Assembly: GCA_026394935.1 (NCBI GenBank)
Contig: JAPLZR010000017.1
Location: 1-24,695 of the forward strand
Direction: 5' to 3'
DNA from: Candidatus Woesearchaeota archaeon
GTDB taxonomy: Archaea; Nanobdellota; Nanobdellia; Woesearchaeales; ARS49
DNA: 24,695 nucleotides
Shown: piece after piece, positions 13,107-20,982 of the stretch
Layout: each line of letters opens with the position of its first letter
Numbering within the stretch: the stretch's first letter is position 1
Program-made: the position numbers and the translations under genes
The notes under the pieces: model-generated
Databases searched by the model: none
Told to the model about the DNA's origin: nothing
What the model saw: the letters and a program-made list of their open reading frames with translations, nothing else

Positions 13107-14024
13107 TTAAACATTATCTACGACTCTTCCAACAAAAAAGTTCTTGAAAGCCTCATCAAGATGGAAAAGAACATCAGGAAAAGACTCTTTAGTAACCTGC
13201 AAAGTCAACTTGGCGCCTGCAGCAAAAGGACGACCACCGCCATTAAACAATTCAGCAAGCTTCTTCACGTCAACATCACAAACATCACGGCGGCGGAAAC
13301 CAATCCTGCCATCCCGATAGAGAACAACAGCAACATCAACACCGGCATGACCATCAATAATTTTCTGGCAGGCATCCGCAGTAGTCAAAATCGAGGATGC
13401 GACAGCAAAACCAAAACGATAATTCACATAAGACTTGACAACCAACGAGCTCAGCAATTCATCAAAAGCAACAAGCTTCCTTTTCATGTGCTCCTTATGA
13501 AAAGCTTCAAACTGGTCATTCCAAACAATACCCCTGGCCAAACTATCAATCAGCTCTATCGGGCCGTACTGGGCAGAAATAAGATCAGACAGCTTGGAAG
13601 CACGCTCATCCTTCAACTGCCAAAACTTCACTTCATGAGCCAATTCTGCAAGAGTTTTAGCTATCAAATCATTCGGCAAAAATCTCTGCTGAGCAAGCTC
13701 TGCAGAACACTGATTGCCCAACGCGCGGTCAAACATCCTGGCAGGAGGAACAACACTCTCAGCATCGTGAGTATTCCAATAAACAATCTTGTTTTTTTCA
13801 TTTATTTTATCAAGCAAAATCAAATGAGCAGGAGAAAGACTGACATCAAGAACGAAAACAAGCTTGTGCTCATCACGCGCGATATCCTCCAATTCATCCT
13901 CCAAGGCATCAATATGCAGAAATCCGCCAAAGTGCACAGGAAGCTTGCTTAAAATAGCATGGCGCATCACAATAGCAGCAGCAGCCATCCCGTCAAGCTT
14001 CTCAGAACAGTAAATTGATATCAC
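13107..14024 (-). CDS. DHH-DHHA1 family protein with degenerate active site
   Basis: The 305-aa protein has the overall architecture of DHH phosphoesterases (RecJ/NrnA-like). KLDGMAAAAIV at 9-19 matches the first motif (..DG..aaai), VFVLDVSLSP near 56-65 the second, and FNGGGRPFAAGAKL near the end matches the DHHA1 motif GGGHxxAAG. The name-giving DHH is replaced by NTHD in YWNTHDAES, and the DHHA1 His by Arg, so several metal or phosphate ligands are altered. It may be catalytically weak or act as a scaffold, as some archaeal RecJ-like partners of GINS do. The start is GTG, placed by a TATATAA element centred about 27 bases upstream. Divergent from CTP synthase. Confidence 0.8.
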   Translation of the reverse strand: MISIYCSEKLDGMAAAAIVMRHAILSKLPVHFGGFLHIDALEDELEDIARDEHKLVFVLDVSLSPAHLILLDKINEKNKIVYWNTHDAESVVPPARMFDRALGNQCSAELAQQRFLPNDLIAKTLAELAHEVKFWQLKDERASKLSDLISAQYGPIELIDSLARGIVWNDQFEAFHKEHMKRKLVAFDELLSSLVVKSYVNYRFGFAVASSILTTADACQKIIDGHAGVDVAVVLYRDGRIGFRRRDVCDVDVKKLAELFNGGGRPFAAGAKLTLQVTKESFPDVLFHLDEAFKNFFVGRVVDNV

Positions 14025-14116
14025 AACAACAAAAAAAGAAGCAAACGTATATAATTTTTGCGCAACCCATTTTAATTAACAACAATCTTTTTAAATCACT
14101 CAACACTTTCCAAAGT

Positions 14117-15721
14117 ATGCCAATAAAATATATCATCGTAACAGGCGGAGTTCTTTCAGGATTAGGAAAAGGAATAGCGACAGCATCCATCGCGCGCCTC
14201 CTAAAAAACAACAACAAAATTGTAACACTAAAATGCGACGGCTACCTGAACGTAGACCCCGGCACAATGAACCCAATAGAACACGGCGAAGTATTTGTAC
14301 TGGCAGACGGCGGAGAAGTCGACATGGACTTCGGACACTACGAAAGATTTCTGGGAATCACCTGCAAATCAGACTGGAACCTGACCTCAGGAAAAATATT
14401 CAGCAAAGTAATAGCAAAAGAACGCGAAGGCAAATACCTCGGCAAAACCATACAAATCTTCCCCCACATAACAGACGAAATAAAAGCCTGGTGGAAAGAA
14501 ATCGCACAGCAGGAAAAACCAGACATCATGACAATAGAAATAGGAGGAACAGTAGGCGACATAGAAAATTCATGGTTTGTAGAAGCAGCAAGACAATTCA
14601 AAAAAGAAGTCGGACCAGACAACATAGCATATGTACACCTCACTTACGTCCCATTCCTGGACAGCGTCGGAGAACCAAAAACGAAACCAGCACAACGAGA
14701 CATCGCCCTGCTCAGAGAAAAAGGAATCTACCCAGACATAATCATCTGCAGAAGCAAAAACATACTGCCAGAAAAAATAAGAGAAAAAATCGCGCTATTC
14801 AGCGACATAGACAAAAACAAAATCATCACAGGAACAGACATAGGATGCATTTACGAAGTCCCACTGATGTTCAAAGAACAGGGATTGCTCGACGTTTTGA
14901 AAGAAAAACTCAAACTCGAGCTCAAAGAAGATTTAACAGAATGGGAAAAACTGGTACAACGCATAAAAACGCCACAACACAGCATAACCATCGCGGTCTG
15001 CGGAAAATACACAGAACTCAAGGACAGCTACGCAAGCATAATAGAAGCGCTAACACACGCAGGCGCGCACTGCAACGCAAAAGTCAACCTCAAATGGATT
15101 GAAACAACAGACATCGAAAACGGAAAAACAAGCGTTGCTGACTCGCTAAAAGGCGTTGACGGCGTCTTAATCCCAGGCGGATTCGGCTCAAGAGGAGTGG
15201 AAGGAAAAATAAGCATAATAAAACACGCAAGAGAGAACAACATCCCATTCCTAGGCATCTGCTACGGATTACAGCTCGCAGTTGTAGAATTCGCAAGAAA
15301 CGTATGCAAGCTCTCAGCACACACCTCTGAAATAGATGAAAAAACAGAACATCCAGTAATAGATTACATACCAGAACAGCGCAGCATAAAAACAAAAGGA
15401 GGCACGATGAGACTCGGAGCGTGCAAAGCAATACTGCAGAAAGGAACAATCGTACAATCACTATATAATATAGAAGAAGCATCAGAAAGGCACAGACACA
15501 GATACGAAGTAAACCCGGCATACCACGAAATCCTGCAAAAAAACGGAATGGTATTCTCAGGACTTTCTGAAAACAAAAAACTGGTAGAATACATAGAACT
15601 GCCAAAACACCCATTCTTCGTAGCAACACAAGCGCACAACGAGCTCACCTCAAGACTGGAAAAGCCAAACCCACTGTTTTTCGGGTTTGTGAACGCCGCA
15701 GTAAAAAGCCATAATGTTTAA
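14117..15721 (+). CDS. pyrG: CTP synthase
   Basis: Makes CTP from UTP using ATP and glutamine, the last step of pyrimidine nucleotide synthesis. The 534-aa product starts MPIKYIIVTGGVLSGLGKG, the conserved synthetase P-loop. Also conserved are KCDGYLNVDPGTMNPIEHGE, EIGGTVGDIE and the glutamine amidotransferase domain with GGFGSRGVEGK, nucleophile Cys382 in LGICYG, and the His/Glu of the triad in QAHNELTSR (usually QFHPEF). An in-frame ATG 34 codons upstream is rejected because the family starts at MPIKYI and a TTTTTAAA TATA box is centred about 25 bases before 14117. Length is typical. Confidence 0.97.
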   Translation: MPIKYIIVTGGVLSGLGKGIATASIARLLKNNNKIVTLKCDGYLNVDPGTMNPIEHGEVFVLADGGEVDMDFGHYERFLGITCKSDWNLTSGKIFSKVIAKEREGKYLGKTIQIFPHITDEIKAWWKEIAQQEKPDIMTIEIGGTVGDIENSWFVEAARQFKKEVGPDNIAYVHLTYVPFLDSVGEPKTKPAQRDIALLREKGIYPDIIICRSKNILPEKIREKIALFSDIDKNKIITGTDIGCIYEVPLMFKEQGLLDVLKEKLKLELKEDLTEWEKLVQRIKTPQHSITIAVCGKYTELKDSYASIIEALTHAGAHCNAKVNLKWIETTDIENGKTSVADSLKGVDGVLIPGGFGSRGVEGKISIIKHARENNIPFLGICYGLQLAVVEFARNVCKLSAHTSEIDEKTEHPVIDYIPEQRSIKTKGGTMRLGACKAILQKGTIVQSLYNIEEASERHRHRYEVNPAYHEILQKNGMVFSGLSENKKLVEYIELPKHPFFVATQAHNELTSRLEKPNPLFFGFVNAAVKSHNV

Positions 15722-15747
15722 AAACCCCTCCCAGTTCCGCCTTCTTA

Positions 15748-16641
15748 ATGATTAAAGAAGCGCTACTGAAAGTCTACGATGTACATTACAAGAAATTAAT
15801 GATACTCAGCTTTCTAATTCTTTTAGTATGCATAGGCGCTCTCTTCGTCACGCGAGCACGAACCGGCGAGTTCTTTGCCAAAGGAGTCTCATTAAAAGGC
15901 GGAATAACAATGACTATACCGGTTGATTACGCTGTTGACATACACCAGATTGAAACTTCACTGACAAACAAATATCCCAAAGCAGACATAAGCGTCCGTG
16001 AAATCACAAAAAGCGGAAAGGTCTCTGCCATAATCGTAGAGGCATCAGATGTAACTGCAGACGAACTTGAAACAGCCCTGCCAGAACAGGGCATAAAGCT
16101 CGAAAAAGGACAGTACAGCATTGAAAGCATGGGCAGCGGACTTGGACAAAGATTCTTCACACAAATAATAAAAGCCCTTATTTTCGCATTCATCTGCATG
16201 TCAATCGTAGTTTTTCTCACATTCCGTTCAATTGTGCCATCCCTGTTCGTTATACTCACAGCAGCATCTGACATTATTTCAACGCTTGCCGTCACAAGCA
16301 CAATCGGCATGAAGATGAGCACTGCAGGCATTGCTGCATTGCTAATGCTGATAGGTTACTCTGTTGACACTGATATTTTATTGACTACCAAAGTTTTGAA
16401 ACGCAAAGGAGAGGGAGGCACTGTTTTTGAACGCACTGTTGGCGCACTGCGCACAGGGCTTACCATGACTGCAACTGCTTTGGTAGCAGGCATTATCGGC
16501 TTGATTTTCACCCAATCTGAAATCATCAGAGACATCATGCTCATCACAGTAATAGGATTATGTTTTGATCTCATTTACACCTGGTTCCAAAACGCAGGGG
16601 TCCTTAGATGGTACATGGAGAGAAAAGATGGCAGAAATTAA
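15748..16641 (+). CDS. secF: Protein-export membrane protein SecF
   Basis: Subunit of the SecDF complex, which helps drive or complete protein translocation through SecYEG. The 297-aa protein has one N-terminal helix (about 16-35), the conserved GVSLKGGITMTI just after it (about 48-59), an outer domain and five more helices from about 137 to 290. GYSVDTDILLTTKVLKR (about 204-220) is the conserved helix 4 motif with its Asp residues. A TTTAAA at 15717-15722 overlaps the CTP synthase stop and lies about 28 bases before the ATG, so the gene has its own promoter. The end overlaps SecD by 14 bases; the pair is one operon. Confidence 0.93.
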   Translation: MIKEALLKVYDVHYKKLMILSFLILLVCIGALFVTRARTGEFFAKGVSLKGGITMTIPVDYAVDIHQIETSLTNKYPKADISVREITKSGKVSAIIVEASDVTADELETALPEQGIKLEKGQYSIESMGSGLGQRFFTQIIKALIFAFICMSIVVFLTFRSIVPSLFVILTAASDIISTLAVTSTIGMKMSTAGIAALLMLIGYSVDTDILLTTKVLKRKGEGGTVFERTVGALRTGLTMTATALVAGIIGLIFTQSEIIRDIMLITVIGLCFDLIYTWFQNAGVLRWYMERKDGRN

Positions 16642-18349
16642 GAAACTGATTTGGAATTTCAGAGTAATGATTCTGATAATCTGCCTAGTCCTAGGCTTCT
16701 TTGCCATCAACCCAAATCCGTGGAACGAAGGCGTCGCCATCAAGGCAATCGCAAGAAACAGCAGTGCAGAACTGGCAGGCATTGAGCCGCCAAAAGCAAA
16801 CCTGGCGCCAATGGCTCACGAACGCATCATCGCCATGAACAACAAACCAATAGCAGACATGCAAGCATACTACGACTTTACTGCAAAACTTGAACCTGAC
16901 CAAACAATCCAAGTCAAAACAAACAAAAACACGTACAAATTACAAACAAAACCGGAAATCCGCACAACCATTCTCAACGAAACAGAAATTTTCTGGATTA
17001 ACGAAACAAAAGAAGTCAACGAAACAATCAACGGAACAAAAACTCTTGTAAACAAGACAGTTGAGAAAAAGGTCGAACAGCCAAAGATATTAACGGAGGT
17101 TGTAGGCGTTGAGCCCCTCGGCTTCAGCATAGGACCTGCTCCAACAAGCAACCTGCGCAAAGGATTAGACCTGCAAGGAGGCACACGAGTACTACTAAGA
17201 CCTGCAGAAGACGTTTCCAAAGAAACACTCGCTCTAATGGTCGACTCCCTAAAAGAAAGACTTAATGTTTACGGACTTGGCGACGTTGTTGTCACAGAAG
17301 TATCAGACAGCCCTGACTTTTTAGGAGGCAAAAGATTCATACTCGTTGAAATAGCAGGCGCAACAGAAGAAGAAGTACGAGGACTGCTCGGCAAACAAGG
17401 AAAGTTTGAAGCAAAAATCGGAAACGGTTCAGTCTTCAAAGGCGGAAATGACATCACATACGTCTGCAGAACTGCACAATGCTCAGGCATCGACCCAAAC
17501 AGAGGATGCGGAAAAACCCAGGACGGATGGGGATGCGCCTTCCAATTCTCAATCACACTAAGCCCAGAAGCAGCACAGCGCCAGGCAGACTTAACAAAAG
17601 ACCTCAAAGTCATAAGCGGAAGCCTGTCAGAACAGCTCATACTATTCCTTGATGACCAAGAAGTTGACAGATTAAGCATTGCGGCAGAACTACGCGGAAG
17701 AGCAACAACCGACATAGCAATCACAGGCGGAGGAAACGGAGCCTCAGAACAAGCAGCCATGGAAAACACATTAAAAAGCATGAAACGCCTGCAAACAATA
17801 CTTATCACAGGCTCGCTGCCAGTCAAAATTGAAATTGAACGAATCGATAACATTTCCCCAATCCTTGGCAAAGAATTCCTAAAAAACGCGTTTTATGTAG
17901 GATTTCTCGCACTTCTAGGTGTTGCAGTCGTATTAATGATTGTCTACCGCAAAATCATAATATCAATTCCAATCATGATTACCGCACTATCCGAAATATT
18001 CCTAACACTCGCAATGGCATCTTTAATCGGCTGGAACATTGACTTATCCGCAATAGCAGGACTCATTCTTGCAGTCGGCACCGGAGTCAACGACCAAATA
18101 GTCATAACAGACGAAGCAGCCAAAGGAGGAACAGAAGGCAGTTATAACTGGAAAGAACGAATCAAAAGAGCATTCTTCATCATCTTCAGCGCATACATGA
18201 CAATAGTAGTAGCAATGATACCACTGATGTTCGCAGGAGCAGGACTGCTGAAAGGCTTTGCAATAACAACCATTCTCGCAGTCACCATCGGAGTGCTCAT
18301 CACACGACCAGCCTACGGCGCAGTAATAGGCATGCTACTGGAAAAGTAA
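16628..18349 (+). CDS. secD: Protein-export membrane protein SecD
   Basis: Partner of SecF. The 573-aa product from ATG 16628 (GGAG ribosome-binding site upstream; the longer in-frame start lies deep in secF) has an N-terminal helix (about 14-33) and an extended outer domain. GLDLQGGTRVLL (about 180-191) is the D1 signature. Five C-terminal helices follow, with ILAVGTGVNDQIVITDEAAK holding the Asp that corresponds to the proton-path residue. The outer domain contains a PDZ-like segment after the first helix, a run of N-x-T sequons around 120-145 (NET, NGT, NKT), and a Cys-rich loop CRTAQC...GCGKTQDGWGC (four Cys) near 283-305 that could be disulphide-bonded. Confidence 0.93.
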   Translation: MAEIKKLIWNFRVMILIICLVLGFFAINPNPWNEGVAIKAIARNSSAELAGIEPPKANLAPMAHERIIAMNNKPIADMQAYYDFTAKLEPDQTIQVKTNKNTYKLQTKPEIRTTILNETEIFWINETKEVNETINGTKTLVNKTVEKKVEQPKILTEVVGVEPLGFSIGPAPTSNLRKGLDLQGGTRVLLRPAEDVSKETLALMVDSLKERLNVYGLGDVVVTEVSDSPDFLGGKRFILVEIAGATEEEVRGLLGKQGKFEAKIGNGSVFKGGNDITYVCRTAQCSGIDPNRGCGKTQDGWGCAFQFSITLSPEAAQRQADLTKDLKVISGSLSEQLILFLDDQEVDRLSIAAELRGRATTDIAITGGGNGASEQAAMENTLKSMKRLQTILITGSLPVKIEIERIDNISPILGKEFLKNAFYVGFLALLGVAVVLMIVYRKIIISIPIMITALSEIFLTLAMASLIGWNIDLSAIAGLILAVGTGVNDQIVITDEAAKGGTEGSYNWKERIKRAFFIIFSAYMTIVVAMIPLMFAGAGLLKGFAITTILAVTIGVLITRPAYGAVIGMLLEK

Positions 18350-18383
18350 AACTTTATATCCTATATCTGCAGTTTTAGTTTCA

Positions 18384-19385
18384 ATGAAAACAGAACTCAA
18401 CTTTTTAGAACTGCACTTTCTCATAGAAGAACTACAAACCTGCATAGGCAGCAGGGTAGACAACATTTATGCACCAAACGGACTGCTATTACAACTGCAC
18501 AAATCAGGCGCTGGAAAAATCTTTTTATGCATAACAGACAAAGCAATGTGGCTTGCAAAAGAAAAACCAGCAGCGGAATCAATCTCCGGACTGTGCAGTT
18601 TACTAAGAAGGCACCTGGAAGGCAAAAAACTAACAAAGCTCGAACAGATAGGAAGCGAACGAATCGCGCGCTTCACATTCCAAACACAAAAAGAAACATA
18701 TTATCTTTATGTTGAATTGTTCTCAAACGGAAACGTCATCCTAACTGACGGAGATAAGAAAATACTGGCTGCAAAAGAAGAAAGAGCATGGAAAGACAGA
18801 GAAATAAGAAGAGGACAGACATACAAACTTCCGCCAGCCAAGCAAAACCTGTTCGAGCTCAAAGAGATTCCTAACGACGAGAAAACATTGGCAAGCCTTG
18901 GCTTCGGAAAATTACTGGCACGAGAAATAATAGCCAGAGGAGATTACAAATCATTGCTGAAAGAAAAATCAAGCCCGCGCGATTACTCAGGAGAACTAAG
19001 CCCGATAAAACTCGAACAATTCAAAGAACCAGGCGAAGCATTCACCTCATTTTCCGAATTACTGGATGCAAGACTCTCAAAAACACTCGCAGCAGGAAAA
19101 GAACAGCGGATTTCAAAAGCATTTGAAGCAAAAAAAGCAAAAATACAGGAAATAATAGACATACAAACAAAAAACATTGAAACAATGGAAAAAGAAGCAC
19201 TAGAACTCCAGCGCAAAGGAGAACTTGTTTACGAACATTACCAGGAGTTGAAAGATGTTCTTGAAGAACTAAACAAGGCAAAAGCGAAGTTTTCTTTGCA
19301 GGAAATAAAAGCAAAACTGAAGGGGCATCCTAAGATTAAGGATTTAAATCCGAAAACAAACGATGTTGATGTAGAAGTAAGTTAA
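18384..19385 (+). CDS. NFACT/RqcH-like protein lacking NFACT-R
   Basis: Homologue of Rqc2/RqcH, the factor that binds stalled large ribosomal subunits with peptidyl-tRNA. The 333-aa product begins with NFACT-N features (LHFLIEELQTCIGSRVDNIY at 10-29; LCSLLRRHLEGKKL at about 72-85; YYLYVELFSNGNVILTDGD at about 105-123) and ends in a coiled coil (about 235-315). In full-length archaeal homologues (about 600-650 aa) an NFACT-R (DUF814) domain follows; here the gene stops at a clean TAA after KTNDVDVEVS and no NFACT-R is encoded downstream. It is a split or reduced version. A TTTATAT box about 28 bases upstream supports the start. Confidence 0.85.
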   Translation: MKTELNFLELHFLIEELQTCIGSRVDNIYAPNGLLLQLHKSGAGKIFLCITDKAMWLAKEKPAAESISGLCSLLRRHLEGKKLTKLEQIGSERIARFTFQTQKETYYLYVELFSNGNVILTDGDKKILAAKEERAWKDREIRRGQTYKLPPAKQNLFELKEIPNDEKTLASLGFGKLLAREIIARGDYKSLLKEKSSPRDYSGELSPIKLEQFKEPGEAFTSFSELLDARLSKTLAAGKEQRISKAFEAKKAKIQEIIDIQTKNIETMEKEALELQRKGELVYEHYQELKDVLEELNKAKAKFSLQEIKAKLKGHPKIKDLNPKTNDVDVEVS

Positions 19386-19498
19386 GTTCACTTTCTGACC
19401 CGATTATTCTGAATTTATTTCCACCCGTACTTGCGAAAAGAGAAGAAATTCACCAGCGCAGAACAAGCCAGCACGATTTTGATAGAAATAAAAAAGGA
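19386..19498. other. Spacer between the NFACT gene and 5S rRNA
   Basis: No supported gene. On the minus strand, downstream of the 5S gene, six T residues (complement of 19490-19495) within a T-rich stretch form a likely U-run terminator for 5S rRNA. The rest shows no repeat or RNA fold that can be assigned. Confidence 0.5.
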
Positions 19499-19606
19499 GG
19501 ACAGCTTAACGGTTTTCCCCCGGAATGGAGTACACACCGTTACGGAAGCTGGTTTAACTGCCGGGTTCGAATGAGACCGGGTGGAACCCAACCCCTATGG
19601 CCGTCC
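19499..19606 (-). rRNA. rrf: 5S ribosomal RNA
   Basis: Read on the minus strand, the 108-base RNA starts GGACGGCCATAG and contains the conserved loop C region CATTCGAACCCGGCAGTTAA and the CGTAACGG and ATTCCGGGGG arms. The ends pair as GGACGGC/GCTGTCC (7 bp, one G-U). Loop C reads TTCGAAC instead of the usual TCCGAAC, and the molecule is somewhat shorter than the typical 120 bases, so the ends are approximate by a few bases. A T-run follows the 3' end. The TATA box at 19629-19636 is centred 26.5 bases from the assigned 5' end. No 16S or 23S gene is next to it, as in many archaea with unlinked rRNA genes. Confidence 0.93.
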
Positions 19607-19628
19607 ATGTTGACGGCAAGGGCAGGTA

Positions 19629-19636
19629 TTTATAAA
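19629..19636. promoter_or_regulatory. Palindromic TATA box shared by 5S rRNA and the GGDEF gene
   Basis: TTTATAAA is a perfect palindrome. Its centre is 26.5 bases from the 5S 5' end on the minus strand and 26.5 bases from the diguanylate cyclase ATG on the plus strand. No second TATA-like element is needed for either gene. On the 5S side the flanking bases are A/G-rich (ACAAAAG), like a BRE, suggesting the stronger direction is toward 5S. Confidence 0.65.
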
Positions 19637-19658
19637 CTTTTGTTTTTTACATAAAGAT

Positions 19659-20981
19659 ATGCTCCCAACATTTGTCAAAACAGACATCTGGCGCGAACTA
19701 ATGGAATCATTGGCTGCAAAACTAAAAGTTCCAATAGTCTGCGAACAGGCAGTATTCGGCAAACTATCATTCTTCCAGGAACTACGCAACAGAAAAACAG
19801 ATGCGCCATATTCACAAGCGCCAGGAATCAGATATGTGAGCGTAGAAGTTGACGGAGCAAAAATACACGCCGGACCATTCCGCATAGACGAAACACATAC
19901 ATTCGACGAAGAACTGGCAGACGCAAGAGAAAAACTCCCAACATGGAAAGAAAATTACGCAGAACTAGCAGAAATGTCAGTAAAACAGGCAGCAATATCA
20001 GGCAGGTTCGCGCACACCCTCAACGATGCACTCAACCGCTCCAAACTCTTATTGGAATTCTCACAAGCAATAGGGCACTCTCAAGACGCTGAAAAAGCGC
20101 TGTTTACGGCAGTACAGTTCCTGGCATACAAATTCAAACTAAACAACGTGTTCATCTCCGCATACGGCAAATACGCAAGACACTTCGATTTATCAGAAGC
20201 AGGAAAAGCAGTAGAACAACGCATAGTCGCGCAAGTCAAAGGAACAAAAACAACATGCACAATACAAAATGTTTTGACGGACTTCCTACTGGACGGAATA
20301 AAAGACAGGGAAAAACTACACAAATGCGCAACAGGATTTCCACTCGTCTTCAACCGAGAACTAATCGGCTATGTAATGGTTTACTCAGAACAAACTCCGC
20401 CAATCGAGGACATTTCAGAAGTACTATACGAGCTAACAAGAGCACTGTCGCGCCTGTCACAATACGAAAAAGTGCACGAATCAGCAGTCACAGATGCGCT
20501 AACAGGATTAAGCAACCGCTCAGAACTCGTAAAAAGATTTGATGACGTACTGACAAAACTCGCAAAAACCCAGCAACCAATCAGCGTAATGATGCTAGAC
20601 ATAGACAACTTCAAAAAATACAACGACACACAAGGACACCCAGAAGGAGACAGAGTCCTCAGAGCAGTCGCAGAAATAATAAAAAATGCAACACCAAAAG
20701 AATCAATCAGCTGCAGATACGGAGGAGAAGAATTCATGATGGTCATACCAGCAAACCAGCAAAACACCAAAGAAGTGGCTGAAAAAATCAGAACAGAAAT
20801 AGAAAAAACCTGCCCGCTCACAATAAGCATAGGAATAATGACGTGCATGAACAGCTCCCTCTCAAGAGAAACACTCGTGCGCGAAGCAGACAGGGCACTG
20901 TACAGAGCAAAAGAACTCGGAAAAAACAAAGTAATCGCTTATTTTACCATAGACAAAGCACTTGGAATTATTGATGTGTGA
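19659..20981 (+). CDS. GGDEF-domain diguanylate cyclase with GAF-like sensor
   Basis: Predicted to make c-di-GMP from two GTP. The C-terminal GGDEF domain (about 283-435) is complete: DALTGLSNR, MLDIDNFKKYNDTQGHPEGD (metal-binding Asp and nucleotide contacts), active-site GGEEF at 355-359, and SIGIMTC and EADRALYRAKELGKNKV at the end. No RxxD inhibitory site precedes GGEEF. A GAF-like domain spans about 125-275. The first 110 residues form another alpha/beta region with VCEQ and IHAGPF elements that could be a PocR-like ligand domain; that is tentative. There are no membrane helices, so it is soluble. The start fits a TATA box centred 26.5 bases upstream, shared with 5S rRNA. Confidence 0.9.
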   Translation: MLPTFVKTDIWRELMESLAAKLKVPIVCEQAVFGKLSFFQELRNRKTDAPYSQAPGIRYVSVEVDGAKIHAGPFRIDETHTFDEELADAREKLPTWKENYAELAEMSVKQAAISGRFAHTLNDALNRSKLLLEFSQAIGHSQDAEKALFTAVQFLAYKFKLNNVFISAYGKYARHFDLSEAGKAVEQRIVAQVKGTKTTCTIQNVLTDFLLDGIKDREKLHKCATGFPLVFNRELIGYVMVYSEQTPPIEDISEVLYELTRALSRLSQYEKVHESAVTDALTGLSNRSELVKRFDDVLTKLAKTQQPISVMMLDIDNFKKYNDTQGHPEGDRVLRAVAEIIKNATPKESISCRYGGEEFMMVIPANQQNTKEVAEKIRTEIEKTCPLTISIGIMTCMNSSLSRETLVREADRALYRAKELGKNKVIAYFTIDKALGIIDV

Positions 20982-20982
20982 A

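Noticed and set aside
13161..13952. 263-aa plus-strand frame opposite the DHH-like gene
   Set aside because: Antisense shadow; the minus-strand frame has family motifs and a promoter.
14233..15102. 289-aa Arg-rich frame inside CTP synthase
   Set aside because: Shadow of the pyrG codons in another frame; low-complexity R/N/T composition and no start signals.
19405..19490. Short hydrophobic minus-strand frame between 5S and the NFACT gene, ending in FFSFRKYGWK
   Set aside because: No ATG or supported start; the frame opens inside the 5S 3' end and overlaps its T-run terminator.
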